Assembly: GCF_016906535.1 (NCBI RefSeq)
Contig: NC_057382.1
Coordinates: forward strand, 2,170,001-2,234,000
Direction: 5' to 3'
DNA: 64,000 nt
From: Rhizoctonia solani
Lineage: Eukaryota; Basidiomycota; Agaricomycetes; Cantharellales; Ceratobasidiaceae
Positions 1 through 12,146 of the stretch are shown here, one piece after another (position 1 is the first letter of the stretch; every line of letters begins with the position of its first letter). The notes beneath the pieces are model-generated. The model made no database searches. It was not told the origin of the DNA and saw only the letters and a program-made list of their open reading frames with translations. The position numbers were made by a program, and so were the translations under genes.

Positions 1-1
1 A

Positions 2-109
2 GTGTCCGCAAAAGACCCGCTCACTACTATTCGAGTTCAAATGCATGAAATCGAGAGGGAATTATCAAGAATTTGCAACTCCGAGCACGACTCCGATAGC
101 GAAAAATGA
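2..109 (+). CDS. C-terminal end of an upstream gene, unrecognised
   Basis: An open frame enters from the left edge and runs 35 codons to a TGA at 107-109. The tail is charged and ends acidic (SEHDSDSEK), and its composition looks like real protein rather than chance reading. The rest of the gene is outside the window, so no family can be named. The next gene starts 265 bp further on, on the same strand. The call rests only on composition and the clean stop, so it could still be chance. Confidence 0.4.
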   Translation: MSAKDPLTTIRVQMHEIERELSRICNSEHDSDSEK

Positions 110-321
110 TAAATTAAAATTGAAGCACGGGAACAAGCGAGCCAAGGCAAAGACTGACATGGGCAGGGCGCGATGTCACCTCTTCTTCTGCTTGCTGCGT
201 ATCGAGCGCGGTTGATCGGGGTCGAGGTCAACATCGAGTGCAGGCCTATGACACAATTGCAAGTGATCGAAGACCCCACGTGACCATGATGTCACCTATG
301 ACCTCTTCCAACTAGTCTTCT

Positions 322-328
322 GTATAAA
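322..328 (+). promoter_or_regulatory. TATA-like box of the SMP/C2 gene
   Basis: A TGTATAAATG motif lies about 50 bp before the ATG at 374. The stretch 110-373 holds no other coding signal that I can see. Confidence 0.4.
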
Positions 329-373
329 TGTTCGTCGTTTGGGGTCTTGAATGCAACTCTCTACTCGCTCGCT

Positions 374-3300
374 ATGGCGTACCAGGTCGGGCAGGGCTAC
401 AGGTACGAGATATACTATCACTGAAACTAATCATAACCCGTGGTTGACATTGGTATTTCAGCGAACATAATCCAATTCCAACGATCCAACGTTATGAAGC
501 GGACGTAAGGGCACGAGAAGACTCGATGTCTCCTGAGCCAATGTCACCTTCTCGCTTCTCTTACGACTCGAACAAGGATCTGCCAAGGACTCCCCCGGAC
601 GAGGAGCCTGCAAGTGCTCCCAACGAGGCAGGCGTCGGCCACATGGATGGCGCTCATTCAGGCGAAGGTGTCCCTGTTGGCGAAGAAGACCATGTCAAAA
701 AGTCTGAAAAACAAGCTGTTATGGATCGTATGCAAGGTCCAAAGGAGAAGCCTACCGACAAGGTTGCAAAGAAACGTGGAACTCGAACAGTGAAAGATCC
801 CACCACGGGACAAATGGTAACTATCAAAGATGCCGACTTCAAAGGTATGTTTGAATCTGCGCTCGATGCTAGACTACTCACTTCGCTTCAGATTACCCAA
901 ACCAATCCGAGCTCGACCCCATGGGCGAAGAAGGTGGTCCAGCCACTCAGCCAGTTGGTGGACGCGATTTCAAGTCTCATATCCCAAAGCAGCTTCGAAC
1001 TAACAAGACAGCGCCAAATCCTGCTCGTCCTGGTAACATTTCCTTACAGCCTTATCCCCCCAGCACTCCTCCCCACATGGCGAATGTTCTAGCCAAGTTT
1101 GACCACCTTCAAATCGGTAAGACCATGTTCGTCTCATATAAGATATGTACTAATTATCGTATTAGCTATTGTTGTATCGGGTATCATTCTCTGGTTCTTC
1201 AATGCCTTTGGTCGAGGATTCTTCGGTTTCATGTTCGCTCGACGCTTATCGGCGCTTCTACGTTTGGTCTCGCAACTCTTGCATCGCTTTCCCAGCGCTC
1301 TCTCGAGAAGGAAATTGAACGCGTGCGTCTAGATATGCACCGTCAACGAGGCGAAAAGTTCTCTCCCCCAACTCCGGAAAGTGTCGAGTGGCTCAATGCA
1401 TTTATCAAGACCATTTGGGGCTTGATTAATCCCGAGATGTTCGTCAGCGTCGCCGATATGATCGAGGATATTATGCAGGTGAGTGATTATAACTGTTGGA
1501 TTTATCAGAGGAATAACTGGCTCCCGTAGCAATCCCTTCCTGGTTTCGTCGACGCTGTGAGGATTTCCGACATTGGCCAAGGCACCAACCCATTCCGTAT
1601 CGTTTCTATGCGTGCGCTCCCGGATCAGCCTGGAGATAAAGAGTATGTCATTCTGCTTTTCACCGATCAGCTTGGCAATGACGAACATTTCTAGGTACCC
1701 TCGTGAGGAATGGATCGATCAAGGCACCAATGAGCTCATGGATCGCGCTGAAGCCGAGCGCAAGGCTGGACGAGATGCCGACCAGGCCGGAGACTATGTC
1801 AACTTTGAAGTTGCGTTTGCGTACGCTGCTCTCCCGGGCCAAGGTGGTGATTTGAGGAGCAAAAACATCCAGTAAGTAACCGCTCTACGTCATTCCTGTG
1901 ATGTGTAGCTGATTTGATGTCCCTGAAGCTTGTTGATCGAGTTCTTCCTGGGACTATACGACTGGTTGCATATTCCTATCCCGATCTGGATCCAGGTTGA
2001 AAATATTGTTGGGACAGTTCGGTTGAGGATTCAGTTTATTCCCGAGCCGCCATTCGTCCGTAATGTGAGTGGTCTTTACCTATGTCAGCCAAAGGTAGAT
2101 TCTAACTTTTTGTGTAATAGCTGACTTTCACTCTCATGGGTGTTCCTGGAGTCGAAGTCTCTGCTATCCCAATGAGCAAGGTTTTGCCCAACGTTCTTGA
2201 CTTGCCGTTGGTCGCGAGATTCGTCAAGATGGCCATTGCAGCCGGAGTACGTTTCTCAGGTATTTAACAATTTGGTTTCCCCCTAACGGCATCGTATTTA
2301 GACTGCTGAGTTTGTCGCTCCCAAGAGCATGACTCTGAATATACAAGAAATGTTGAGCGGCGCCGCGATTGGCGGTAGGTTATTTATATTACGATAGTAC
2401 GAGGAAATTCTGACCAAGTTATTCTCATGCAGATACGCTTGCTGCGGGAGTGTTCCTCATTACGATCCACCACGCCGAGAATCTTTCTGCCCAAGACCGC
2501 AATGGACGCTCCGACCCATATATCGTACTAGCGTATGCCAAGGTAAGCGACCCCAATTGAAGCCCAAAGAAAATGCACTCACTACCGTTTTAAACTCAGT
2601 TCGGGAAGCCTCTTTACTCCACCCGGATAGTACTTGGAGACCTGAACCCAGTCTACGAAGAGACCGCCGCTCTCCTGTTAAGCCAAGACGAAATCAAGGC
2701 CGAGGAAGATCTTTCTGTGATGCTCTGGGATAGCGATAAGCGCAGCGCCGAGTACGTAGCATATGTCATCAACCCGGTTCACGGGGCTCACTTGTCCTGA
2801 TTAGTGATCTTATCGGCCGCGTTCAAATTCCTGTTAAACAGCTCATGAGCAAGCCTAACGAGGTTATCCGTCGTACCGATAAACTTGTAGGATTCGAAGA
2901 CGCTACTGATATGCAAGGCACACTGCAGTGAGTATCATATACGGCATCAATTATTAGCTCTGACCCCAAATTGCAAGTTGGTCCATTGGTTACTTCCCCA
3001 AGGTGCCACTCAACAAGGAGCTCGAACGTGCAGAAGAGAACCCACCACCACCTTCCAAGGTATATATCTAGACCGAGGCTGTATCTATGTGTATTCACTT
3101 ATTCTCTAGACCGCGCCCGAAATGGAAATGCTCCCGAACGATAAAGCCCCTAATCCCGCTAGACGCGACCTTCCTCCACCTCCCCCAGACGTATCTCGCA
3201 CTCCACCGGACCCAGCTTACCCATCTGGTATCCTCAAAGTGGTCATTCACCAGATCAACAATCTCGAGCGTCAGAACTTGTTTGGAACAACTGGCAAAGA

Positions 3301-4718
3301 GCGAGAAGGCCAGGCTGGGCAGGACACTGACGAGCCAAGCGAGCAGGGTAGCAACTTACCGAGTGGATATTGCGAGTTGATTGTTAACGATGATATGATC
3401 TACAAGACGTGAGCTCCTTTTCCAGTTATCCCCTGAGATGATTGAGCTAATCTCCATCTCTAGTCGAGTCAAACAATATACTACACAACCGTTCTTTGAG
3501 GCCGGGACAGAGACGTTTATTCGTGACTGGCAAAATACAGTCGTCCGAGTTGTGGTCCGTGATGCTAGGCTACGAGAGCGCGACCCCATTCTGGGCATTG
3601 TCAACCTGAATTTGAAAGATCTCCTCAAGGATGCGTCCGAGGTGACCAGGATGTTCTCGTTGCAGGAGGGTATAGGTTTCGGGTATGCTATTTTATCTCT
3701 ACTGCCGTTGAAATCTTTACTGACAAAACCGTTGTAGTCGCATGAATATGTCTATTCTCTTCAAGGGTGTTGACGCCAAGCTTCCGCGCAACATGCTCGG
3801 CTGGGACACCGGCACTGTCGAGCTCCTTTCCGATATTACAATCACACCCGAACCCAATGCCAACGGTCGCATCCCATCGAAGCCAACTAGGCTCCGCGTC
3901 TCTACCACAGATAGTACTGAAGTCATTGCTCCTAAATCAGCTACACTCTCCGATGGAGTTGTCTCGTACAATATCGAGAAGCTCCGCCTCCCCGTATACA
4001 GCCGATACGCTTCGAGCTGTGTATTCGAGTTTGGTGGAGGAGGTATCATGGGCGGGGCCCCCGATGCCCTTGCGGTGCTTTGGCTGAAGGACCTTGTCGA
4101 CGAGGAAGAGACTGATGTTCGCATCCCCGTAGTCATCGGGAAGGACCTGAGACAGTTGAGGCAGAACGTTTTGAATGAACAGACGAAGAAAACGCATGAA
4201 TATGAGATTGTCGGTTGGCTGACGGTACGGATGAGATTGGATGAGGGTTTGGATGAGGTGAGTTATTATACTGGGACTCTGATCTTGGTTGACTAATAGG
4301 CTACGCAGGACCATGAAAAACATGCAGCTAGTCAAGCCCGTCGTCATGCTTTCGAAGCCTAGTGCGTTTCATGAGATTAGTATTTGGGGCAATGTTAACC
4401 ATTTCAATTCTAGCGACCACGTCGAAGGCGAGGCCCTCATTGCAGAGCGAAATGCCCACTTTGCCGATGACGGTGTAATTGACAAGCGTGAAAAGAAGGA
4501 GCTTGATGCTGCTCACAAGCGACAGCTTCATAACCGTCAACGTGGCATCGCTGGATATAGGCCATATCGAACGGCCCAGTGGATGAAGCAGGGCATCAAG
4601 AGACGCCTTATGCCCAAGAAGAGTTCGTCAAAGCGTGAACGTGAGTATCTTGATTGATGACTGAATATATGCCAGGCTGACTGCGGTGATCATAGCTACT
4701 GTTAACTCGGAAGCTTAA
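374..4718 (+). CDS. SMP-domain and C2-domain membrane-contact-site protein (Mug190/tricalbin type)
   Basis: Multi-exon gene of about 1,100 residues. Exon 1 (374-402) joins the exon at 462, giving MAYQVGQGYSEHNPIPT. A low-complexity acidic N-terminus is followed by a hydrophobic membrane segment (IVVSGIILWFFNAFGRG, near 1170-1230). The SMP lipid-binding domain runs from about 1300 to 2400 (VEWLNAFIKTIWGLINPEMF; WIQVENIVGTVRLRIQF; LTFTLMGVPGVEVSAIPM). At least two C2 domains follow: 2440-2760 (ITIHHAENLSAQDRNGRSDP, with Ca-binding type Asp residues) and about 3230-3700 (LKVVIHQINNLERQNLF). A basic C-terminus ends PTVNSEA at TAA 4716-4718. SMP/C2 proteins tether ER to plasma membrane and move lipids; S. 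pombe Mug190 and yeast tricalbins are the known relatives. Odd point: the membrane segment and the SMP part lie in different frames around 1230-1300, and no GT-AG intron of suitable length joins them. Function is from family knowledge. Confidence 0.88.
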
Positions 4719-6140
4719 TAAAATCCCCTTGTACGATGATTTGTATCTATAGTTGCGTATGAAGTGATGGTGATAAATTTCTGAGGTTTAATCAGCGATC
4801 CTTGTATTATATTTATAGCATATACACGTACTTTTCTCTCTCCATAGCATTGTCTTCGCTGCGCCGACAGGATCAATCGGTAGAGGAAGAATAATCTAAG
4901 TGCCAAAGTGCACGGTGCACATAGAGCAAAGCCCTCTAGGATGAACTCCAAAAAACTTACTGAAAATGTACGTGTCCTTCTATCAGACACATGCATCGAG
5001 ATTGAAGGTGGATACAAATGGTCAGTTGTTTATAATTAGCTTTGGTTATCCGCGACAAAATTCCTCGTATAATATTGAATGACGAAGAAAAATTTCTCGG
5101 TATTCTAACTCTCGAAACGCAAGTAAAATCCCCAACGAGCCCGATATATAAATTCGAAAGGGGATAATTTACATGAGAGCGTCCAGGCGGGGTGGGGGCT
5201 GGATCTGGGTTTATATTCTTCGCAAAAGTATTCCTCCGCCCGCTCGTCCGGGTCGAATAAGAGGCCCAGATGGATGAGGTTTGGGGTCCTGCAGATGAGA
5301 AGCAGCGAAGGTGGGCCAGGGGCCCCCGACCGCGAGTCTGGTTCTTAGTGGACGGCCTAAACCAGCTCTCACGTGAATCGCTTCATGCTCTGGGCTAAGT
5401 CGCTGTTTTGCGTCTGCGCAAGCTTTGCCGCAAAATATCCATATTTCTATTTTGAGGAAAGTAGCAACTCAACCCAGGCAGCATATAATCATATGTTTAG
5501 CTTCAAGAAATTGAGAATTAACTCACGGTGTCAATCTGGGATCGAGTAGGCCAGCCCAATTGTGACGACCAGCAAATGTAAGTGTCGAACAGGTTGTCTC
5601 ATAGATCAGAGCCACTTATTTTTATTGAAACCTGCTACATTTCTAACGCTGCATTACATGCTGGCACTATATGATTACGTAACTACATCGGCTACTATAA
5701 CCCTTCGACAAAACCTGTTTGCTGAAATAATTAATATCCCCATGACACCTTAAAGTTTCTATGCGTTGCGATATGAATTGACTACACGCCGTCGTTGTGC
5801 ATGTCCTTCGCGTACTGTGAGTCATTTGAGTTCTATAAATACCTGCCAGCGGAAATGCTCATGTATTTCCTCCGGTAGTTCAAGCACCCCTGATCTTCCT
5901 AACCTTCCACGATTGCTAATTTTATCATTGAGTAGACTAAGTATGTCTCAGTTGTCATATGATCCTCATTTGTAATACTTCGGGAAACAAAAATACCTAG
6001 CTTGCTATGCAACAACAACTCACTTTTAGCCTTGCATCGAAACTAATGCCTTCATCTTCCCGAATAGTCAGAGATTTACACGCTTCCTGCTTCCAAAAGG
6101 AGAAATGACGCTCGACGTTTCTCCGACTAAAGGACCCAGG
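4719..6140. other. Intergenic, no gene seen
   Basis: AT-rich spacer of about 1.4 kb between the SMP/C2 gene and the xylanase promoter. Short open frames have no exon structure, no family likeness and no consistent composition. Confidence 0.6.
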
Positions 6141-6144
6141 AGAG

Positions 6145-6150
6145 TATATA
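6145..6150 (+). promoter_or_regulatory. TATA box of the xylanase gene
   Basis: GAGTATATAACTG lies about 90 bp upstream of the ATG at 6238, a normal distance for a fungal secreted-enzyme gene. A pyrimidine-rich stretch (CCTTTCTTTTTCCATCCC) precedes the ATG. Confidence 0.5.
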
Positions 6151-6237
6151 ACTGACAGTCAAGGCTGGCCCATTTCTCCAACGACTCTTTGCTATCTACT
6201 ACTAACACTTGACAATCCTTTCTTTTTCCATCCCAAC

Positions 6238-7756
6238 ATGCACTTCAGCGCCGCGACCATCCTTGCTATCTTGGCTGCTGCTCCTGCTGCTTTTGGTCAA
6301 CTTGACGCCAAGATGAAGGCCAGAGGTTAGTTTCATATTATACCTTGATTGTAATCGGATATTAATGTCTGGCGGGAATGCACAGGCAAGAAATACTTTG
6401 GTACTTGCTCCGACTCTGCTCTTTTGGACAACTCCGAGAATGCGGCCATAATTCGTTCCGATTTCGGTCAGCTTACCCCGGAGAACAGTGCCAGTGAGTT
6501 CACTTGGCAAACTGAAAGTAGTATCGCACAGAATTGAAATATTCACCTAACCTAGAATGGGACGCCATTGAACCTTCGGTACGAGTAAACATATATCATC
6601 ATGAACTCGGCTTGCTTACTTCACCCCTCCCGTAAACAGAGAAACAACTTCAGCTTTGAATGGTTTGATACCCTTGTAGCTTTTGCAGAGAACAACGGCA
6701 AAATCGTTCGTGGGCATACATGTAAGCCATCCTGCTTTCCGACTCATGGTGACACTAATAATCAATACCACCTAGTTGTTTGGCATTCCCAACTTCCGTC
6801 CTGGGTATCCAACATCGGCGATTCTGCTACGCTTACTTCGGTTATTGAGAATCATATCACAACCATCGCAAAGCGCTACAAGGGGAAGATCTATGCTTGG
6901 GATGTGGTGAACGAGATCTTCAACGAAGACGGCACTCTGCGCTCTTCCGTCTTCAGCCGTGTCCTTGGGGAGAGTAAGAGTTTGCGGATTTTACAGTTAA
7001 GCTGCATAGCTAATTCATTTGATAGACTTCGTTGCTATTTCATTCAAAGCTGCTCGCGCTGCTGATCCGTGAGTCTGTTTACTTTATGGTAGATTGACTA
7101 CAATGACTTATATATACATACGTATAGCTCTGCCAAACTTTATATCAACGTAAGCGCTCTACGCATATACAACTCACAAACAGCTGACAACTTGGAATTA
7201 GGATTACAACCTTGATTCTGTCAACAGCAAGGTTAGGGGCTTGATCGACCTGGTCAAGCGTCAGAGAGCTGCTGGAACTCCTATAGACGGTATTGGTAGC
7301 CAGACACATCTCCAGGTAAGCTCAGTATATAATACCGTCACGGTTTTGATGGGTATCGATTCTGACTAAACTAAAGGCTGGTGGTGCTGGAGGGGTGCAA
7401 GCTGCTCTCAGCGAGCTAGCTGGCTCAGGGATCCCTGAAGTTGCCATCACCGAGCTTGATATTGCTGGTGCTTCAGGTTAGTTCGGTCTGTGACTTAAGT
7501 ATAATAAAACTGACCTGTTGCTAGGCAATGACTATGCTACTGTGGTCAAGGCATGTCTGAGCGTTCCTAAATGCGTTGGAATCACGGTAAGATACACTTT
7601 GCTGCATACGAATTGAGGCAGTAAGTTAACTTTCTGCTACAGGTGTGGGGCGTTTCGGACAAGGACTCCTGGCGCTCTAGCAGCAGCCCTCTGCTGTTTG
7701 ACCGTAACTATCAGAAGAAGCCGGCGTACAATGCGGTCATTGCTGCATTGTCCTAA
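6238..7756 (+). CDS. Endo-1,4-beta-xylanase, glycoside hydrolase family 10
   Basis: About 317 residues spread over about 11 short exons. A signal peptide starts [20 protein letters not shown]. The GH10 barrel follows: [32 protein letters not shown], the [13 protein letters not shown] strand, then [10 protein letters not shown] with the acid/base Glu at about residue 151, [22 protein letters not shown], and AITELDIAG with the nucleophile Glu at about residue 251. It ends [13 protein letters not shown]...NAVIAALS at TAA 7754-7756. The length is that of a catalytic-domain-only GH10 enzyme; there is no CBM1. The enzyme cuts internal beta-1,4-xylosidic bonds of plant xylan outside the cell. Introns are GT-AG of about 50-60 bp (for example after GCCAGAG near 6325). 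Two decayed paralogues lie 4-6 kb downstream. Start chosen because it opens the signal peptide and follows the TATA box. Confidence 0.95.
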
Positions 7757-8959
7757 GCAACATGGTCAGAAATAACACGTGTATGTTTAGAATGTAACTA
7801 CACATATGTTCATGTCCGTTTGGAATTTGCTATGTCATTCGTTCCACCTATGACTTGAAATCGGCTAGAAAATTGGCACTCTGGTAGGTCAAGTCTGGTC
7901 TGACCTTGGCTGTTGACATAACATGCACACGCGCCGAAGTCGATGCTGCACCCATGGTCGGTTATCAATGGAAATTTTCAGCCTTTGGCCCCAAGGCCAT
8001 CTTGACTAATTATGACTTGGGGAATGCATTGTTATGTCTAGAATGCAAAACAAGACATAGAAATTTCGGGTGAGCTCTTCGACATGTCGGAGCCTCGCCT
8101 CTACGCACCACCAGCTCCAACGACCAATATCTGCAGGTCGTGATCACCCATTTGAGAAGGTTGATGTAATCCCAATGCCCATTATCACCCGGTCTTATAA
8201 CAGCCTATTAGATTTCTAATATCGAAGATGGTAATATTGTTACCATACAGTTAAGCGACCAAGTCGGCTATGATCCGGTGGAAACGCCTCTTGTTGGCGT
8301 ATAATCATGGAAAGTGTCTGCGGTGTTCTTGTTCAGCTATTCACGGGCTCGGTAATCTCGAAATGGACGACCCACATGGGAATACCAAAGGCAAACAACT
8401 CTTGAGAATATTCTGTACTCCCTATTCGTTAGGACCATGAGCTCTTTAGACATTTCACTGAACTCAATACCAGGCATAGAAACGATCATGTTGGAAACGT
8501 TGTGCAGGGCAGCAACGAACCAAGCGATATAATAGCGGAATGGTTGGGATGCGGTGTGGGAGATTCGCGCTGGAAGACACGGCTGCTCGTCTTCGTGAGT
8601 GGGAATGAGCCACCACATGCCCTGTGGCGAGACCACCAGGCGAGAGGGTCGGCGAGCCGTTTTCGGCTGCAAGAGCGCCTGTAGACACGTCACAGGTAGT
8701 ACGAGGGCGAGAAGACGATGGCCGTCGAAACATGGAGGGTGGCGCTCGGTCGACGAGTATGACGCCACGAGCCTGGCCTGCGATCCTCAATCGATCGAAT
8801 TTCATACATGCTTATTTTAAGAAGACTATCTGAAGCTGTCGCTGACGCCGCCTCAGCAAGATCTGGAGACTCAATTGCACAACACGTTAAACTCAGGGCT
8901 CTGTAAACGATTGTCTATTTCAAATCTCTGGCACGGCAATACGAAATGTTCTTGCTTCT
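7757..8959. other. Intergenic between xylanase and lectin 3' ends; no gene supported
   Basis: Convergent 3' regions. Part of the xylanase downstream flank (7841-8095) has diverged copies at 13630-13880 and near 46240-46300. A minus-strand open frame at 8337-8768 overlaps several other frames in a GC-rich patch and has no recognisable domain. Confidence 0.5.
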
Positions 8960-10179
8960 TTAGCCATCATATGGATACCGAATGTCCCACCTGTTTCGGC
9001 GTGCGCAGGCGACTTGAACCCATGTTCCATCTTTGGCTGAGCCACCCTGGAGCTCGACCGCACGATTAAGGTCGTCAGCAAGAAGGATGCTAACATACAT
9101 GTGTCAACGCGGAAGAACTGGGTCGTAGAAGACAGACCAGAAGACTCACAAGAAGCCGTGATCTTCGTCTCCGTCAAACAAAAACTCGGTACCATCATCG
9201 ACTGATAGTTTCAGCCAATTGTCCTCTGTGATTTTTAGATATTTCTTTGTTTGGTGTTCTTGGATGAGAAAACCCGTTTTCCCACGTTTGATTAGCCACT
9301 GTAGGTCATGCGTTGAATGAGATGTATCATTCCACTCTTGCATAGGCACCTACGTCATGACGTTGAGTATGGCCCCTCCAGGTCCATCCATATAGCCAAT
9401 CATTAGGATCTCCGCCGTCAAACATAAGTCCTGTCTTGACATTGAGGATTCGCATTATTATTCCCATGGCTTGCTCAGAGTGGACAAAATTACTAAGCGA
9501 AGCGCAGTTAACACGCGAATTCGTAGAAACCGGCGAACGTACTTGAAGAGCTGTTCACGGTAAAGTAGTGGCATGATGAGCCATTTTTGGTTCTGTCCTC
9601 CATTTTCGAACCAGAACAAAATAGTGGTTCCGTCTTTTACATCACCGTTAGCCAAGTCGATTACAATTTTGGGATCAGGCGAACGAGCCCTGATTCTAGT
9701 AGAATATTTCGGCTTAGAACGCTCCAAATTGGAAAGACGAGATACTTACACGTAGCCATCCCACTTGTTTCCGGTAATATTGTATTCTGGCCGCTCTACG
9801 CTGCAAACCAGTTGTTTCGTATGTTCTGGCTGCTGCTTCGTCGCGAATCCGAGATACGTGTGGCTAGCTACATTTTTAACAGTCCATCCGCCAGTTTTCT
9901 TATGGTTGAATAGCCACTAAACAAGTAGTTAGTAAGAGAAATGAGATAGTATCTTGTTTATTTACCTGCTGATTTTCCCGGCCGTGTAATCTGCGGCTCC
10001 AGACTTTGTACCCGTTTCCATAGTGGTCACCCTTCGGGTCCGAGAGGTCAAGATCCATAGCTAGTCCACCTTGTACGTTGATAATGTAGCAGGGACCAAA
10101 CGGTCTGGCGTATCGAGAAAGAACATGCAGTGAGTGCTTGTTATGAATGGAACTAGGCTGGGGCTCACATATCAGACAT
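8960..10179 (-). CDS. Ricin B-type (beta-trefoil, CBM13-like) lectin
   Basis: Spliced minus-strand gene of about 300 residues. It starts MSDIPFGPCYIINVQGG at 10179 and, through about six exons, ends RNRWDIRYPYDG at a TAA (8960-8962). Beta-trefoil repeats are visible: AMDLDLSDPKGDHYGNGYKVW...ENQQWLF, KIVIDLANGDVKDGTTILFW...NQKWLI, TGLMFDGGDPNDWLYGW...WLI and LNRAVELQGGSAKDGTWVQ...NRW. The (N/Q)xxW-type motifs at the repeat ends are typical of ricin-B lectins. No enzyme domain is attached, so this is a stand-alone carbohydrate-binding protein. There is no signal peptide, as in many fungal cytoplasmic lectins, which are often linked to defence or storage (family knowledge). The exon joins at AAT|AAT (about 9530) and at the last intron (about 9070-9150) keep the frame open. 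Without the last splice the protein would stop at GFL, near 9146. Confidence 0.8.
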
Positions 10180-10333
10180 TGTGATCGGCGATGGTTTTTC
10201 GTAGTCTCTGTGATAGGCGATTCTGTTAGTCAAGCTAGAAGTCCAATCCTGCCTGAGTCATGTGCCTACTTTGAGGTGCAAACGGAAGAAGAAACAAGTC
10301 TGTGGTTCGAGCGAGAATCGGGGAGAGTCTCGT

Positions 10334-10340
10334 CTTATAT
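10334..10340 (-). promoter_or_regulatory. TATA-like box of the lectin gene
   Basis: On the minus strand, ACATATAAGACG lies about 155 bp upstream of the ATG at 10179. A leader of roughly 120 nt is implied. Confidence 0.35.
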
Positions 10341-11132
10341 GTGCCTGGAGCTCGGCATTCGGTGCTGTACACCCCCGGGGATACGTGGTAGTCAAGCTGG
10401 AGGGCTCATGCTTGACAGTGATGGTTTGGTAATATCCATCACTGATTTGGATCACGGAGAGGATCTGACCGTGGTCGGGAGATCAGGTCCGGGGTAGCAC
10501 GTGCCCAAGTTGGTGATTCCGCCATTACCCGATCTGAGCGCCTGCTCATGGTCGGTTTCCTGGTGATGACCACCATTTCTCGTGCCGTATTCTGAGTGGA
10601 TTCTAATTACTAGTTCAGACCGAGCGAGATTACCAATAACTCCTTCTGCATCACAAAACAAAACCTGCTGTGATGGAACTATTGCAGGCTAACCGGCGCA
10701 TTGGATCACCTTCCTTTCGGGACCACTGTGTCCCTCGAGGATCAATTCTTTTACTGATGGTTTCTGCAGGTTTTTTTATCCTAACTCCGAATAACAAAGT
10801 CACAACACACAAGCAATGTGATTCGATTTGAACCATCCGTGATAATGAAAAGGAGTCCGTGGTCGAAAAGGAGGTCGAGCCTGTCATAGCCTCCCATCCG
10901 ATACCCGAAATGTCCAAGCCTGAGACCTAAAAGACCCCATGTCCAACCCCCACGCGAAGTCCAAAAGGGGCATCATCAGGAGGATCAACGGCTTTTCTGC
11001 AAGACCCTCTGCACGGGTCGATAAAGGCGTTCTGGTTGAGGATGTTTTTTCTTCGGTGTTCGGTTCTGTTATTTGTCCTGGAAATGAAACAGTGAGACGA
11101 AGCCTGCGGAGAAAGCATTGCGCACACGTCAC
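10341..11132. other. No gene seen
   Basis: Upstream flank of the lectin gene. Short open frames on both strands overlap each other and show no domain or plausible exon joins. Confidence 0.5.
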
Positions 11133-11343
11133 GAAAACCTCCAAAATCCCCGGAGACCGGACTTGTTTCCCTGGGTCTCCCGGGATCTCCGAAGAGTATC
11201 AATACTATAGCCAGTCACATAGAAGATATTTATATAATAAAAAAATGCCAATACTTATACCTTGTTATAGTAGTTATGCTCTCCGGGAATCTCCGGATAC
11301 CGAGGGAGACAAGTTCAGTCTCCGGAGATTTTGGAGATTTTGC
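11133..11343. repeat. Short inverted-repeat (MITE-like) element, about 210 bp
   Basis: The left arm (11133-11192, starting GAAAACCTCCAAAATCCCCG) and the right arm (11279-11343, ending TCCGGAGATTTTGGAGATTT) are imperfect reverse complements over about 60 bp. The 85-bp core is AT-rich (TTATATAATAAAAAAATG). No open frame is present, and I found no clear target-site duplication. The size and shape fit a non-autonomous DNA transposon or a foldback element. Confidence 0.6.
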
Positions 11344-11964
11344 TGAGCACCCAACCGAAAGAAGAGCAGGGCCGGACAGCTCACGTGACCTTTTGGCCTC
11401 ATACAGAGGTCCACGACGAGGTGTGCGTGTGTCTGCGCCCTCACGTTCTTTTAGCCCACCTCCCGCCCTCAGTTAGAATCAGATTAGAACAGTTAATATC
11501 ATAATTTATCTGATATGAAACCGAGTCCAGCGCCGCCCAGAATGTGTCCGTGGAGGCGATCCCCGCGGTTGCACTCTGGGCGGCGCAGCCACTCGTTGGT
11601 CCGCTTGCAACAGACCGACTTCCCCAGAACACCGCAAAAGTTGGGCTTGGTGCATATATCGCGCATACATCGGCATGTCCGACCCAGAGCGACCAAGGCT
11701 GGGTTCTTACTTTTTACTGTCCTTTCCTGGTCTGGTTGTTGTGATTGATTAGTGTCAGGTGGACTGCCCGTCTGTTCTGTTCTTGGCGCCTCTCCGCTTA
11801 TTGGTTCGTACAAACGTATTGGATGATATTCACGTTTTTAACACCGCTCTGCTTGTGCGCTATGGTTCGATTGAGTTTGGGTATCCTAGGGTCATGTGTT
11901 GTGCGTATTCATGTCGGTATGTTGATGGGCGTAATTGTCTGGCTAGGTTACTCCCTAACACCTT
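11344..11964. other. No gene seen
   Basis: Several overlapping open frames lie on both strands in a GC-rich stretch, none with domain likeness. The right end merges into the xylanase fragment. Confidence 0.45.
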
Positions 11965-12087
11965 TACGTTTTTATATACAGCTCCGCAAAGCTTTATGTC
12001 AACGTAAGAGTTCTACGTGTATACAACTCACAGACATTTGAAAATTTGGAATTAGGACTGTAACCTTGATTCTGTCAACAGCAAGAC
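11965..12087 (+). pseudogene. Fragment of a GH10 xylanase gene
   Basis: About 120 bp closely matches 7115-7230 of the intact xylanase, covering the exon SAKLYIN, its following intron (GTAAGAGTTCTACGTGTATA) and the start of [13 protein letters not shown] has become a TGT-type codon and the exon is not joined to the rest of a gene. It sits directly before the larger decayed copy and shows that more than one duplication occurred. Confidence 0.75.
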
Positions 12088-12146
12088 CCTCCACTAATCA
12101 CTATTCACCTTCAACGTTTGCCAATCCTTCTTATTAACATTCAGTC

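Noticed and set aside
8337..8805. Minus-strand open frame of 143 codons as a gene
   Set aside because: Several overlapping frames on both strands are open in the same GC-rich patch; no domain, no exon partners.
8960..10179. Ricin-like toxin
   Set aside because: Only B-type lectin repeats are present; there is no ribosome-inactivating domain in or next to the gene.
10927..11480. Open frames on both strands around the inverted-repeat element
   Set aside because: They run through the repeat arms and overlap each other; no protein likeness.
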